Source: Antrodiella citrinella
Taxonomy: Eukaryota; Basidiomycota; Agaricomycetes; Polyporales; Steccherinaceae
NCBI GenBank assembly: GCA_004802725.1
Contig: SGPM01000038.1
Span: 1-64,000 of the forward strand
DNA: 64,000 nucleotides
Reading direction: 5' to 3'
Positions 21,646 to 34,076 of the stretch are shown piece after piece; the first letter of the stretch is position 1; each line of letters opens with the position of its first letter. Under the pieces are notes generated by a model, which was given only the letters and a program-made list of their open reading frames with translations, was not told where the DNA came from and searched no databases. The position numbers were made by a program, and so were the translations under genes.

Positions 21646-23056
21646 ATGTCGAAGGGACTTGTCCTTGTGAGTCGATGATTTGGCTCGAACTTGCACACTC
21701 AATATCGAATATTCTACGTATAGGTTACTGGTGTCTCCGGATACCTAGGCTCACATGTCGTTGATATCCTCGTAAAAGAGGGTTATCGCGTTCGCGGGTG
21801 CGCCATTTTACTGGCTATATGCGACATACCAAGGGCTTTCGTTGATTAAAATGTCACATACTAAAGAACCGTGCGTTCCGCCAAAGTCGCCGCTAACAAA
21901 GAAGCCTTCGCTGTTTACGACGATGCCGTTGAAATATACGGCATGGACGACTTGATAGGAGGGTCGTACCCCGATGCTTTCAAAGGTGCGGCGCGAATTT
22001 TTGCATCGTGGTGTACATCTGATACGATACATTTCAATTCGTAGGTGTCAGCGGTATCATTCATCTCGCTGCTCCTCTGGCTGGCAGGGCGAGTGCCCAG
22101 GAAGCTATCGATGTGCGTACTTGCTGGTGATCAGCTGAAGTAAAATCCTCACATGGGCTGTGCGCATCTCAGGTCGCAGTCGACGGAAGTCTCAATATCT
22201 TCAAACAAGCTGAGAGGGCCGGGATAACGAAGTTCTCGTACATCAGCAGCATTGTCTCGCAATCCACCGCTTTTCTTAGCGGCGATTACACTACATTGAA
22301 GGATGATCGTAAGCACGGTTCGCCTGAGCCCATCAGTCAATGAAGCTCATGTGGTGTTGTCAGAATGGGTGTCAATCTCGAAGGAGGACGTGATTAATAA
22401 CAAGGATGCCAGCCCAGTCATCATCTACGTGGCTGAGAAGGTCTTGTCCGAACGCGCCGTTTGGGAGTTTGTGGAGAAACATCCCCACATCGAGATGACA
22501 ACAGGTGGGAACACATACCTTACACCCATTATCACCTGGCATTAACTGACACATCCAACGTGTACTAGTCAACCCGCCGTTCTTCCATGGGCCTTTCGCG
22601 CCAGGCTACAAGAGCCCCTACGAAAGTTCCGTCATCTCAACCGCATCCATGAGCACGATGGTTTTCCTATACTACCTCCTGTGTCCCAAGAACGGCGCGC
22701 CGACGCCCTACTTCGTGGACATCCGCGACGTCGCCCGCGCACTCGTCCTCGCGTTGGACTCTCCCCCGACCTCCAAAGTCGGACAGAAACGTATCTTGAT
22801 CAGCAGCGAGTGGGTTCAGCCCTCCGATATCATTGCGTTGGTCGTCAAGGAGCGACCTGCATTGAAGGATCGTATTAATGAGGAGTTCAAGACGGCTCCG
22901 GGTGGGATCACGCCGATCGTGGATAACAAGCGGCTGAAGGAAGTCTTGGGGATGGAGGTTACACCGTGGCAGAAGACTGTGCTTGATGGCGTGGACGCTA
23001 TTTTGGAGATGGAGAAGGAGTGGAAGAAGCGTGGGTTGACTCCTACCTTCCCGTGA
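21646..23056 (+). CDS. NAD(P)-dependent extended SDR reductase (dihydroflavonol-reductase-like)
   Basis: Probably reduces an aldehyde, ketone or lactone using NAD(P)H in the cytosol. Exon 1 from the ATG at 21646 is MSKGLVLV. It joins over a 50-60 bp intron to TGVSGYLGSHVVDILVKEG, the Rossmann GxxGxxG motif, followed by YRVRGTVRSAKVA. Then come IIHLAAPLAG, AVDGSLNIFKQAERAGITKF, YISSIVS and the catalytic pair in YVAEK. Downstream are TTVNPPFFHGPFAPGYKSP, PYFVDIRDVARALVLAL and NKRLKEVLGMEVTPWQKTV. The stop is at 23054-23056. It matches the large fungal group annotated as ketoreductase/dihydroflavonol-4-reductase; the true substrate cannot be told from sequence. A strong TATA box and a perfect palindrome upstream suggest regulated expression. 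Confidence 0.88.
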
Positions 23057-23255
23057 CTACAATATCGTCTGTAGAGCTTGGTATTGTGCAGTCAGAGGCT
23101 TCAAGTTCGGACAAAACAAGTGTACTGGAGTAGCTTCACAGTATATCACAATTGTGCAACTCGAAACGTTTCTAACGTCTTGTGGTTTGTCCAAATGAAA
23201 TGCATCGCAATATCTTTTTACATTGCTACATATGAACTAAGTACACGTAGCTGTA

Positions 23256-24501
23256 TTACACTTCAGGACAACGGAACACAATTCCTTCACAAGTGATGGT
23301 GGTGGGCCCTTCAGGCGTATCCTCTACGACAGAGAAACGCGCATCGGTGAGCTTCTCAGCTACGTAGATAGCAGTCTTCGTATGCGGTGTAAGACGCCCC
23401 ATCCGAACTGTGGATCTTCCCGCTGCTAGCGTCATGAAGACGATAATCTGGTCCTGTTGGCAGATATGAGGACGAAGACATCTGTAGAATCACGCCAATC
23501 CTCACCTGTAAATATTCGTCCACACATCCGCCATGGGCAAGGTTCCTGATCAATTCCTGCGCAGCCTCTTCACCGACCGCAGAAGAAACTGTACCTTTCC
23601 TTCCTAAACAACTCCCTCCGAACCGACAGCCTTTTTCGGTCTCTGCCCATAAGATGATTCCCGATCCACTCCCTACAGCAAGTCGCGGACTCTCCCTGTC
23701 AGCCTCGATGTCAATGATATCGCTCGAGACGCAGAGATCAGAAGAGACGAGCGCAGACACGGCTGCATCGCGCATTTCGAGCGCGACGGAGCGAGGGAGA
23801 CCAGCAACCCATGCTTTGCCTTTGATGCTGATGATGTTGCCTCTCGAGATTAGTGTGAAGGCAGGTAAGGGCCCGACGACAGGTGAGATCGTGAAGTGGA
23901 CTTCCCCGCCGCCTTTGGGGAAGTACCCACGTTTCCGAATGGCGAAACGGGGCTCCAGTCGGAGATGGCGTTGTAAGAACGGAAAGAATACATGCTCAGT
24001 CCAGTCAATCTGGGGCGCGTACGTCGCGTTTGTGCCCCCGCGTAGCGTTAAATCCACCACTGACTCGGAGTCACCTGGTTCATGTGTGTGACCCTTCGAG
24101 AAGAGCAAGCAAGGTAACGCGATCTGCAGTAGTAGAGTGATTGACCCAGCGGTTTTCGGATCCGCGAGGTATTTCTGGAAAGGGTCCACGAGACCTGGGC
24201 GAAACTCAATAGCTGTTGACCCGAGTTCACATCCAGTCAAGGAACCAGAACAGATCTCAGAGGCGAGGCGGAGACCTGCATGCGTTTTCGTCAGTATTAA
24301 CACAACACCAGTGAACACGCATGACGCACCTGCCACATGTTGGGCTTTGAGACCTGGGTCCCGCCTGTTCTTCCGGATGTTGGTGATGGAAACTGGTTTA
24401 CGCAACAAGATTGCGAGTGAGATGGCCAGCCGGACAATCTGTCCTCCTCCTTCCAAAATGCCTCCATCCAGAACAACAGGGCTAATATCGGTCTCGGACA
24501 T
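23256..24501 (-). CDS. RTCA: RNA 3'-terminal phosphate cyclase
   Basis: Converts RNA 3'-phosphates to 2',3'-cyclic phosphates using ATP, in RNA repair and processing. Starting at ATG 24501 the protein opens VVLDGGILEGGGQIVRLAIS, then RKPVSITNIRKNRRDPGLKA, QHVAG and, after an intron, GLRLASEICSGSLTGCELGS. PKTAGSITLLLQIALPCLLF, RGGTNATYAPQIDW, RFAIRKRGYFPKGGGEV and AHGGCVDEYLQDQIIVFMTL follow. The last exon carries the region of the catalytic His (LTPHTKTAIYVAEKL) and ends FRCPEV at 23256. Three things differentiate it from RCL1: full length, EGGGQ and this His. One 54-nt intron has no in-frame stop, so retention would insert 18 residues. Confidence 0.93.
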
Positions 24502-24883
24502 CCTAGAGACTTTCCTGGACAAATACGCAAAGGTATTTGAGGCAAATATTTACGAGATGCGGGTGGGCATGGTGATGGAAGAGAATCAAGAGACACAGCG
24601 GGCGTCAACGCGTGCTTTCGAGGTGTAACGTAACCCTCTCCCGCTACTTTCATCGCCCGTCTGAAATATTTGTCGTCTCGTCGCTGTTGGACACGACGAC
24701 GATAGCAGAATCGATCGCGTCGGCCTTCTTGGTCCCACCCATCACGAGCCAGGACATCACGAACCGAGGGTTACACCCCATCACTAGGACCTATACACTC
24801 CGGCAGTGGTCAACCCTTTCCTTAACAACTCTTTAATTGGTCTTCGAAACGCTTCAACATAGCAGTCACAGGCAGTCTGTATC
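24502..24883. promoter_or_regulatory. Divergent promoter region, RTCA / HOOK
   Basis: About 380 bp between divergent starts. No TATA box or repeat stands out, and no gene is seen. Confidence 0.4.
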
Positions 24884-27800
24884 ATGTCCGATGCTCAGCG
24901 CAAAGAGCTGAACGCGTTCTTTTCGTTCTTCGCAACTTTTGACCTCACAAGACCGGTCACGACCGCAGCGGACCTGTGCGATGGAGCTGCACTCGTCGAA
25001 ATATTGGCCATGGTGTACGTCTGCAACGTAGAATGCTCTTCTATGCACATCTTCTGACCAGTGTTACAGCGATGCCAACTACTTCCGACAACCCGCTCGA
25101 CCATCCGCTCAGCCCTCAGATAACTGGGTCCTCCGCTTTAGCTCACTGAAACGGGTCTACCGGCTCATGACGCAGTACTTCTCCGACACGCTGCACCAGC
25201 CTACGAATACGTTGGATGTCCCGGATCTGCAGGCTATAGCGAAGGACCACAATGTCACTGCCATGCTGATCATGTGTCGCCTGAGTATTGCTATCGCGGT
25301 GCAATGCGAGAAGAATAAGGAGATCATTGAGCGGATACAGAGGTTGTCTGAGAGCGAGCAGCATTCTCTTATGAGGTCCATTGAGCAGGTACGTGCTGTT
25401 CAAATATCCTGCACACGACGCGGTTAACGATCCACATAGGTCACAGCTAAAGTCAAGGCATCTCAAGAGAATATAGGCGAAGTGACTGTGTCCGAGTATG
25501 TGGTCTCGTTGCAACATGTCCTTCTGAACGCTGATTTGGAGGCAGAGATGACCACTTCTACATCCTGCAGTCAGATCGAAGTCGGATCCTCAGCGAGAAA
25601 GAGACCTTGGAGAAGGTGTACCAAGCACTGTTGGAGGAACACCGGACGCTTCAAACTAACTTCGACGATGCAGTCTCGGAGAAAGAAGATGCATTGGCCC
25701 AGGCGAGACAAGCACAACGAGATGCTGATAGTCGGAGACCAGATAACAGAGGGGACAACTTGATGCGAGCTGAGATCGAGCGGCTGCGGAGTGAGCTGTA
25801 AGTGCAGGTTTTTGTTGTCCAGAAATATAAGCTGAACATGTGGGTGTAGCCAGAAGAGTGAAGACAATCTCGCCATGGCAGAGTCCGAGCTGGACAAGCA
25901 TACGAATACAGTAACCGACCTGACACGCAAGGTAGACGAGCTGCAAGGCAAGGCAGACGAAGCGGCAAAGCTGAAAGATCAACTTGACGAGTAGGTGGTA
26001 TTGTTGAATCTTGCGCTTTGCTTGATCCGACTTGTTAATATAGGTACAAGCATGCTGCAGACCGGCTCCAGAAGACCGAGAACGTGATGGAGAAATACAA
26101 GAAGAAGCTCCAGGAAGGGGCAGATCTCCGACAACATGTTCGGGTAAGTACAAGACTTGCTTAGCCGCGACCCTATAGACTGATCACTTCGGTCTTGATA
26201 GGCTCTCGAGAAGCAAAATGCCGACCTGGTCGACAAGAACGCCTCTCTGGAAGAAGAATACCGCAAGGTTGCTGCCTTCAAACCTCTGATGGATTCATAC
26301 AAGACGCAGATTGCGGAACTCGAAGGGAAATCTTCATCTCGCAGTAAAGAACTCGATACTGTTCGATTTGAGCTTGAGCAGACGAAGACAAAACTCAAGA
26401 TCAACACCGAGGAGCGTGCCAAGGATTCCGAGACTTTGGAATTATACCAGGAGCGTGTGCGAGAATTAGAACTGTCCTCGCAGCGGCCAACTGCTGCCTC
26501 ACGAAACCGTGTGGTCTCCAGTGAACCTACTGCCGGTAATATGGAGGAGCTCACAGAAGCAGAGCTGATTGGAGAGCCTATCCCCAGTGGCGACGATGAT
26601 GACGATGAGATTCAAGGTCTCGGCGACGAACTTGATTCCGCGCTAACTGGCACTACTATGACCGATCTCAAGCTGCAAGTTCGGAAGCTTCAGCGAGAGC
26701 TGGAAGCGGTGAAGAAGAAAGAAGCCGATGCGAGTCGCGTGCTTGTGCTGGAGAACCTGCTGGAAGACGCTAACAGGATGAAGGCGAGGTACGAGACAGA
26801 TTACTTGGCTGCTCATCGTGAGAAGCTAGTACTCCAGAATGATTTGGAGGAAATCCGAAGTGGGAAGAGCATGGGTGACGGGTACGTTCAACTTTATATA
26901 CAGGCTCTTACTTCACTAAATGCATTCTACTTCGCAGTGCCGAAGCTGCCATTGCCCTTCGTCAACGTCTGAATGAGACGGTTGACCAGTTGGATGCGCT
27001 GCGGAAAGGGCATGCAGAACTGGAAGTCAAGTTCGATGTACAATCCAAGGAATTGACCATTGCCAAATCAGATCGTAAGTCAAGCTCATCTAGCAGCGCG
27101 ATGCTCCAGCTGATTTTCTATGTCCCGCTAGTTAACCTCGTCAACAAGGACCAGCTCGAGATCCTGGCAACGCTACGAGAATCCGTGAACGAAGACAAGG
27201 CCGGTCTAGAAACTGAAGTGCAACGCTTACTTGACCAGATCAAAGACTTATCGGACAAGAACAAGATGCAGCTGGAGCAGGTCAACGGATTGTTGCTTGA
27301 GAAAGTCAACATGCAAAGCGATGGCCTTGATCAACGAGACCGTATGCTACAACGTGAACGCGATATCGGGTACGTTAGTGATATATAGACGTTTGAGGTA
27401 TGCTTATGTCGTGCGATAGCGATCTCCGAGCGTCGCTCTCAGGGAAGGATCCTGAGGATATCAAGGCACGTATGCTCAAACTGCATGAAGAACATATCAT
27501 GCTTCAGGAGACGCATAAAACGACACAAGACAAGCTGACGAAAGCACGCGCCGTACGTCTATGCCAGTTGTTTTCTTTTCGTGTGGCTGATTGCTTTGCT
27601 ATAGTTCATCAAGTCGCAGGACAAACTATTCAAAGAAGAAGCGGCCAAGAAGGCTGTTCTTTCAGGGGTATATTGGGCATCTCGAGATCATTCATGTCAA
27701 GCTTATGTATCACAAATTAGGGTGGACTCGAAGACGGCGACAGCAAGATACATGAGGAGGAAGTGGCGAGATACAAGGTAGGCATAATTTCCGTTCATGT

Positions 27801-28077
27801 CTACGCGCTGTGGCTGACAAAACTACGTGTGATCAGCGCGAGTTGGCTGCCGTCAGGATGCAAGCCCAGCGTGAACAAGCACTCTTGCTCAGTGTTGTGC
27901 ACGCGGAAGGCATGAAAGCTGTTCGGGCCCATCTTGCCAACCAGCATCAAGTAGCGCGCCCAAATTCAACATCATGGCTTGCAACACAAAGAAAAGTTGT
28001 ACGTACCCTCGTTGAGCCTCATGTTCGTTGATTCTCACTCAGTGATTCTGTAGCTTGGACAAACATTACGACGATGA
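24884..28077 (+). CDS. HOOK-family dynein adaptor
   Basis: HOOK proteins bridge dynein-dynactin (and kinesin-3) to early endosomes for microtubule transport in hyphae. The N-terminus from the ATG at 24884 (MSDAQRKELNAFFSFFATFD, DLCDGAALVEILAMVDANYF, NWVLRFSSLKRVYRLMTQYF, LMRSIEQV) is the globular calponin-homology-like HOOK domain. From about 25550 the protein is almost continuous coiled coil over many exons: LEKVYQALLEEHRTLQTNF, LRQHVRALEKQNADLVDKNA, YRKVAAFKPLMDSYKTQI and LVNKDQLEILATLRE. Its C-terminal exons (REQALLLSVVHAEGMKAVR) end LGQTLRR at 28077. An acidic insert, GDDDDDE, lies near 26600. About a dozen introns. In other fungi the C-terminus binds the FTS/FHIP complex; that is inferred here. 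Confidence 0.88.
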
Positions 28078-28471
28078 TCCGACAACCTTTGGCTTTTGCT
28101 ATTCGCTGGACAATGATTCATCCATTTTCTTGCGATACACCTCATTTTCGTCGCTCATACCCTAGGACACCTCATATCCCCCCATTGCTTGGCTTACTTA
28201 GTGTACTTCATATCCTGTCATGAGATATCACATCGCTCTTTACAGTAGAGGATTTGCTCGTCATATGGTGATTATAGTCCAGCTGTAGAATATACACATT
28301 TTCCCTGTCTCCGCTGTGGCATCGGAAAAACGCGAGGGTAAAAGTCGCGTCTGTGGCTCAGCGCGTCCGTAATTTAGCACCCCCCCTTACTCCTAACCAC
28401 CACGTTCTGACAGTGCACAAGACCTTGCACGACGCGCATCTTCACCTTTTTTGTATCCCACATTGCGCACG
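28078..28471. promoter_or_regulatory. HOOK 3' flank and MCMBP promoter
   Basis: Tandem gap of about 390 bp. A C-run (cacccccccttactcc) lies at about 28378-28393 with a pyrimidine-rich tract just before the MCMBP start, as is usual in fungal promoters. Nothing else is recognised. Confidence 0.4.
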
Positions 28472-30564
28472 ATGGTGTCTGCATATCTGGCTGATGCTCT
28501 ACGAGATCCCACGGGGGAGTTGAAAGAGCTATACGCGTCTTACACGTCAGATAATTTTCCAGCAGAAGTCACCAAGCACTTCTCTCGAGTTTTTGAAAAG
28601 GATGAAGGGTTCAAACAGGTATTTGCTGTTCTTTTTACTATTACTGGCCGCGACTTACGCGTCCTGTGGACAGATCCCCCCTCTCAGTACAAGGTCTCCC
28701 CCAGAGGCACATGTAGATCGCGCCCTAGTTCGCTTTCGTGGAATGGTCCAGGATCCATCTGCCTCTGCGGAAATGTACCTTTCGCGTAGCAAAGGTGGAA
28801 AACTGTGCGGGTGGGGCATCGAAGGGGATGACACAGATCACGACAACGTTGAGTTCGAGCATTTGCGAGAATGTACAGTTGTATGGGCCGTCAGTGTACC
28901 GGGAGAGTCTTCCTGGGTCTCGGAAGAGCTTGATGCGGGTTCAGGTATGTGTGTACTTGTCTCAGCACGAATACAGCCGAACGAAGATTTGCCTTGCAGA
29001 CTCTGAGGCTAGCTCAATGTCTCACACGCCTCTCAGACCTCACAAATCCCCAAATAAAAACCTCGACCACCTAGGGGTGCAGATCAAGGTAATTCAACCT
29101 CGTTCGTACTCTCCATATAGTGCTGAGTATGAGTATGTGACAGCTCTATGATGGTGCCACTGCTGAAGGATTGAAGTCGACCGACATTGCTACTTTCGTC
29201 GGTATCCTCACAAATGAAGCGTGCGTTTCCGAATCCTAGCTTTGTCTGCATCTTGTTCCTCACAATGACAGATACAGGCTCACATCAGACTTAGATGAAC
29301 CTCTGGTCGTCCCTACTCTTCATGTCTTATTTATTTCTCCAGACAGCTACAGCGGTGTTACACGATCATATCCATGCAGGCTGGAACGAACCCCTTCAAC
29401 AATGGACGTCAGACAGCAACTCATTCAGTGGATAGCCGAAGAAGCCCTCGGAGGTGATGCAGAAGCAGCTGAATGGGTACTCATGATGTCTCTGTCACGG
29501 ATGTAAGTATCCAGATCTTAAGACTGTTACATAGGATGCTGAGGGTCTGTCACGTTGCCTAGACAATCAAGAAATCCGCCTCTCTTACAGCCTTCCTTGA
29601 CACTATCACACTTCCCTCTTCCTACCACATCACCATCAAGCGGATCGACTCCCTCGACATCAGTGTCCACGCTATCAGTAATCCTGCCGCTCCTACTGCC
29701 CTTGACACGGACTCTTCCCTTATCCATTAATTTGTTAAACACAGCGTCGTTCGAGCCTGAAAGCATCGACGAGGATTTGAACGCAGGAACTTTGCAACTT
29801 CCAAAAGGGTTCCTACTACTGGTGACGGAGCATGGCGTCCAGGAGGGCAAATTGCTTCAGCGAGGTAATTTGTTATCCTGATGTCTTCTGTATGAATACT
29901 GACCAATAGTCACAGGTATAATGAATATACGTGCCTTGCAAGAGGTCATGTCGTCGCAAAACCTGTCATATTCCTTCCCATTCAGCAGATTTTCATTCCC
30001 AACGGACATCAGTTGTATAGTGACCACCGATGGATCGAAAAGTGCATTCTTCAAGGTACGCTGCTCACGTCGTACACCCTATAATGATTGATCATGTTCT
30101 GTAGACTGATATCACGGTCGACCTCCATATATCGACTCCATCTGAGGACGTGTCTAATCTGTACAAACCCCGTGAACGCTTGCGGATGCCCTCACAGGAA
30201 CAATTGACCGCATTCCGAGATTTGATTGCTGGTGCACGATCGGGCAAGGTATCTGTTACTGAAACAACCTCAGCAGTAAGCAGTCTTCATTCTTCGTCAT
30301 ACTATCTACGCTTGATAGCTGACGTTACCTAGTACATACAACAAGACTTCGTTCGCGACAGGCAGGCAGACAAGTCGATAACATCGGAAGACCTCATCAG
30401 ACGGATGACAGTAGCAAAGTCAGTGTGCTGCTACTGTTGATTTCGCCATTTGCTGACGTATGTATAGATTGTACGCATTGTCGTGTCACGCTACAGAGCT
30501 AACCATCGACATGTGGGAACGCTCGAAAGCACTGGATGATAGGCGAAAGGCTAGGCTTTTATAG
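28472..30564 (+). CDS. MCMBP: Mini-chromosome maintenance complex-binding protein
   Basis: Binds MCM2-7 helicase subunits in the nucleus and assists their assembly and unloading around DNA replication. The spliced product starts MVSAYLADALRDPTGELKEL. Conserved parts are LVRFRGMVQDPSASAEMYLS, VWAVSVPGESSWV, LYDGATAEGLKSTDIATFVG and LHVLFISPD. A middle low-complexity stretch (PTTSPSSGSTPSTS) is followed by LPLLLPLTRTLPLSI, LNAGTLQLPKGFLLLVTEHG, GIMNIRALQEVMSSQNLSYS and FSFPTDI. The C-terminus is VRDRQADKSITSEDLIRRMT then LSCHATELTIDMWERSKALD, ending at 30564. Length and motif order fit MCMBP/ETG1. It converges on the phosphopentomutase gene (108 bp between stops). Confidence 0.9.
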
Positions 30565-30671
30565 TATGTCATGATTATTCCAGATTATTTGTAGAGAAAT
30601 GCACACTGTACAACTGCTACTTGTGTTCGGGCGAGGTTCTCTTCAACTTCTGACCCTCCAACTAGCATACA

Positions 30672-33534
30672 TCAGGGAATACCGAGGCCGTGCTTGCTCG
30701 CCTCCATCCATGTGTTCGCAAGTTCAGTAACTACCTTTGGAAGTAAGTCGCCCACTGCACGGGCATCTTTACCACTACCCTCGAGATAGTATTTGATCTA
30801 GTAGACATCAGTTCCACCCACAGAGCATCACGCTGCCCGACTCACCTTCGGCTCCGTCCCGCTCGTCCTGCAGAACAAGTTAGTATACTGAAGAAGTTTC
30901 ATAGACATCGAACTACCTTGTGGTCAACGTGATCTTCGTCTGGCCATCAGCAGATCGCGCTCTGACTTGTATCATATGTCCAGAGGAGAGCGGTAGCACA
31001 GGCTTGTACGTTGGTGGATTTGTACTGTCATATCCTATGGTCAGATCCCGGATGCTTGTAATGGTAAGACCGGCTACTGTGGAGGGGTAAGATGGAGTGG
31101 TCTTTGTCGCCTAGTATTCGTTGTATCAGATCGAGTGACAGAGAATGCATGATGTACTTACTTTGCCATCGTAATTCCGGATTCTTGCGAATATGAGGTC
31201 AATGGTAGGGGGGTCAGTGCAAAGGAAGTAACTATTGCTCGTCTGCACAATATGTCGGGGCTCGTGTCACTGATACGACAAGAAATGAACACGTACTTGG
31301 AAGTACCCGTATCTAACACTAGATCAGCACGTGCGAGAAAAGTGACGAGCACAACACATCTACCGTTCATATAAGTCTTGCAGATGCGAGCTTGCACTCT
31401 TCCCTTTTGCATGTAGAGCAACAACTAATTCAGCGAATGTCATCTATAAACCCCTGATCCTTAGCCGTGTATGGTTCAGAAAGGTTTCCTTGAGATACGC
31501 ACGCTGGCAGCGACACCATCCTTATCCCGAATTTCGGATCCGAACATGTAACCAATCGCTTCCTCGTATCCGAATGGTACTTCGTATCCTTCATGCACAA
31601 GTGTGAGAGCTGTGTTACCGATGAACTTGAATCCTAGCAGTATAATCAGTGAATAGGCGTAATTGAGTGAGACTGAGTGAAGGACTAACCAGTCAGGCAT
31701 TCGACGAATTTGAAACCTTCAACTTCGGCCATTGCCTCAAGCATCTTGGAGCTCACAGTAGAAGCGACTATAGCTAATTTGCCTGTACAGCACATTTTTA
31801 GCTCCTCGAATTAGACACAATTGTTTTGGGTGTACCGATAGGTTTTCCGGCCGCTTGGTACTGTGCTAGTACAGCACTCGCAAACAGAGCTCCAAGTTGA
31901 TCGCCAGTGAATGTCACCCATGTTCCGTCCGGCCTGTAAATTGTCAATCGAGGGTTGCTCATGCAGATGAAGACACTGACCGTTTTTCGGCCGCGGAGAA
32001 TCTGTCTGAATCTGGATCCTGAGCGAGCACATAATCGGCGACGTCACGGTTGGCTGTGGCAATAGCTAGTTCCTGATATTCTATGATGAGCTACTAGTAC
32101 CTGCATTCATTGGAGTGAGGATCATACAAGAGCGCCTTTCTCTTCAGGATTGGGGAACTTGACAGTCGGGAACTCTGGGTCGGGTATCATTTGCTCCGCG
32201 ACAGGGATGAAGGGAGCAAATCCAAAGCTCCCGAACGCTCTCTCGACAAAAGCATGGCTCACGCCATGCATAGATGTGTTTACGAACCGGACTTGAGTCT
32301 TCAGGTTTGAAGCCCTGATCAACGAGTATTAGATAGCGTGAACGCACGAACGGAGAACAGTTACCGACTTTGACTGACACAGCGTCGAAAGTGTCTGGAA
32401 ATACGCTTCTTTCATCTCATCAGTGCGATCAAGGCATAATGAAGAGGATGCAACTGATACTGCATCCCATGCTTTCGGTTCCAGATTGGCAAGAATAGCT
32501 TTAGCTATACCATTATCGTGCGGGCCAATGATCTGAGCAATAGAGGTCAATACGACCTCACTTAGACAGGAGGAGGTAACGCACCTGGACGGAATTTTCC
32601 CAGTACACCTGCACGTGATGAGTTGCTATAATCCAGAAAAACAAACTATGATCACCACATACTTTGTAACCATTATCTTGCTGTTCGTCATCAGCCGTCG
32701 TCATTGCAAGGCTGCATCGTAGAAAGCACACACTTTAGGGTTATGACTAGCTTGATATTTGGATGTGACTGTCAGCCTTCGCAAAATGAATACCATGCGC
32801 ATTCACGTACCCGTAATCATCACACCACATGCGGCACCAAGTCTCTTGACACTGAATGGTACCCTACGTTCCAGAAATCAATTTCTGTATTTGACAAATA
32901 AATAACAGTAAGACGAACAATGGAGTATGCACGAATCCTTTAAGGAGATAGACTTTCATGCCTTTCACAGTAAACGCTGCCGCTGTGAGCTTGGCCCACT
33001 TCTCAGAATTGTGTCGATGATCATGTCCAATGACAACTCCTCGATCTGCTGCGTCGGTAATAGTTTCTAGCACATATTCACATAGACCCTATTGAAGAAA
33101 GGTTTGATTTACTTCGAGGTCAATTTAAACATCGGAAAACGCGTACTTGAGATGCTTGTATGATGATGAGGTCATTCATTCGGGACCAGCCCGCTTCCAT
33201 TCTGCCTCGAAGACCTAATCACAGTCAGCATGTGAGCATGTTCTATACGTTTGATTGGACTTACCGGCTGTTCCAAACTCGATACGAGAGCTGACGGTAA
33301 GTGAAGTCAGAGGGTCACGATCGGCATAATATCGAAATGCAAAACCAACCGCATGCGCCTCTCAAGCTCTTCAGTTCTTCCCTCTGAGACAAGCTGTTCG
33401 ATTTCTCGCCTTGTTTCAGGATTCTAGCGTGCATTTCTTCAGTGAGGATGAATTCATCGCCGACTCGCGCGAGCATGACACACTTTATCTAAACGTAGCC
33501 ATTCATTGGTCAGATTTTGCAGAGAAGGTGGCAT
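30672..33534 (-). CDS. Phosphopentomutase / phosphoglucomutase (PGM2-like)
   Basis: Alpha-D-phosphohexomutase family enzyme that interconverts ribose-1-P and ribose-5-P, and more slowly glucose phosphates, in the cytosol (yeast PRM15/PGM3 type). About 18 small exons. From the ATG at 33534: [52 protein letters not shown], then the phosphoserine loop [48 protein letters not shown] and the metal-binding [12 protein letters not shown] come next. [20 protein letters not shown] is the sugar-binding loop, and [15 protein letters not shown] is the phosphate-binding loop. The end is KHGLGIP at 30672. All active-site loops are present, so it should be active. Many exon joins are inferred from consensus splice sites, especially at 30880-31480. 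Confidence 0.9.
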
Positions 33535-34076
33535 TTCTTCAGTCGAAGCACGCTGCGACGAACATCAGCGCATCAGCTCGATAGAATGGGAAATTATTAG
33601 TTGAAATCACCTACAATTGGATGCCAGTGAGTTCTGGAGAACAACTGCACAGTGTTAGCTTGAGTGCGCCATAGGCGTGATCGTGAATAGATGGTGTACG
33701 TAAGCATATTCACGTGGCAGTCTGAAGTTGTACTTTTTCATGTGTCGGCACAACGCAAGGAAGTTCAGAGGATCCACAAAATGTCAGAGACAAACAGACA
33801 TCGTCATTATGAGCGAAAAAGGTAGGGCAGACAACCGTCCAATGTACGTTACGATCAAAATTGCAAAGAGAAGAAGGCAGAACGACACAATGAACATGAA
33901 CTGAGATTTGGACAAGGCGTGTTCAATCAAACAGCATTACAACGATGATATTACACTGAAATAATGAGAGGAAAGTGAGATAAATACATTCACCTACTTG
34001 AAGAACACCAAAGAAAACTCTATGTATCGGAGAGAACAAGCCTCGGTGGACGAACGGCTCGTCACCCAGGCCGCCC
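33535..34076. other. Tandem intergenic region
   Basis: Upstream of the phosphopentomutase and downstream of the Rco1-like gene, both on the minus strand. I see no gene, RNA or repeat of note. Confidence 0.4.
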
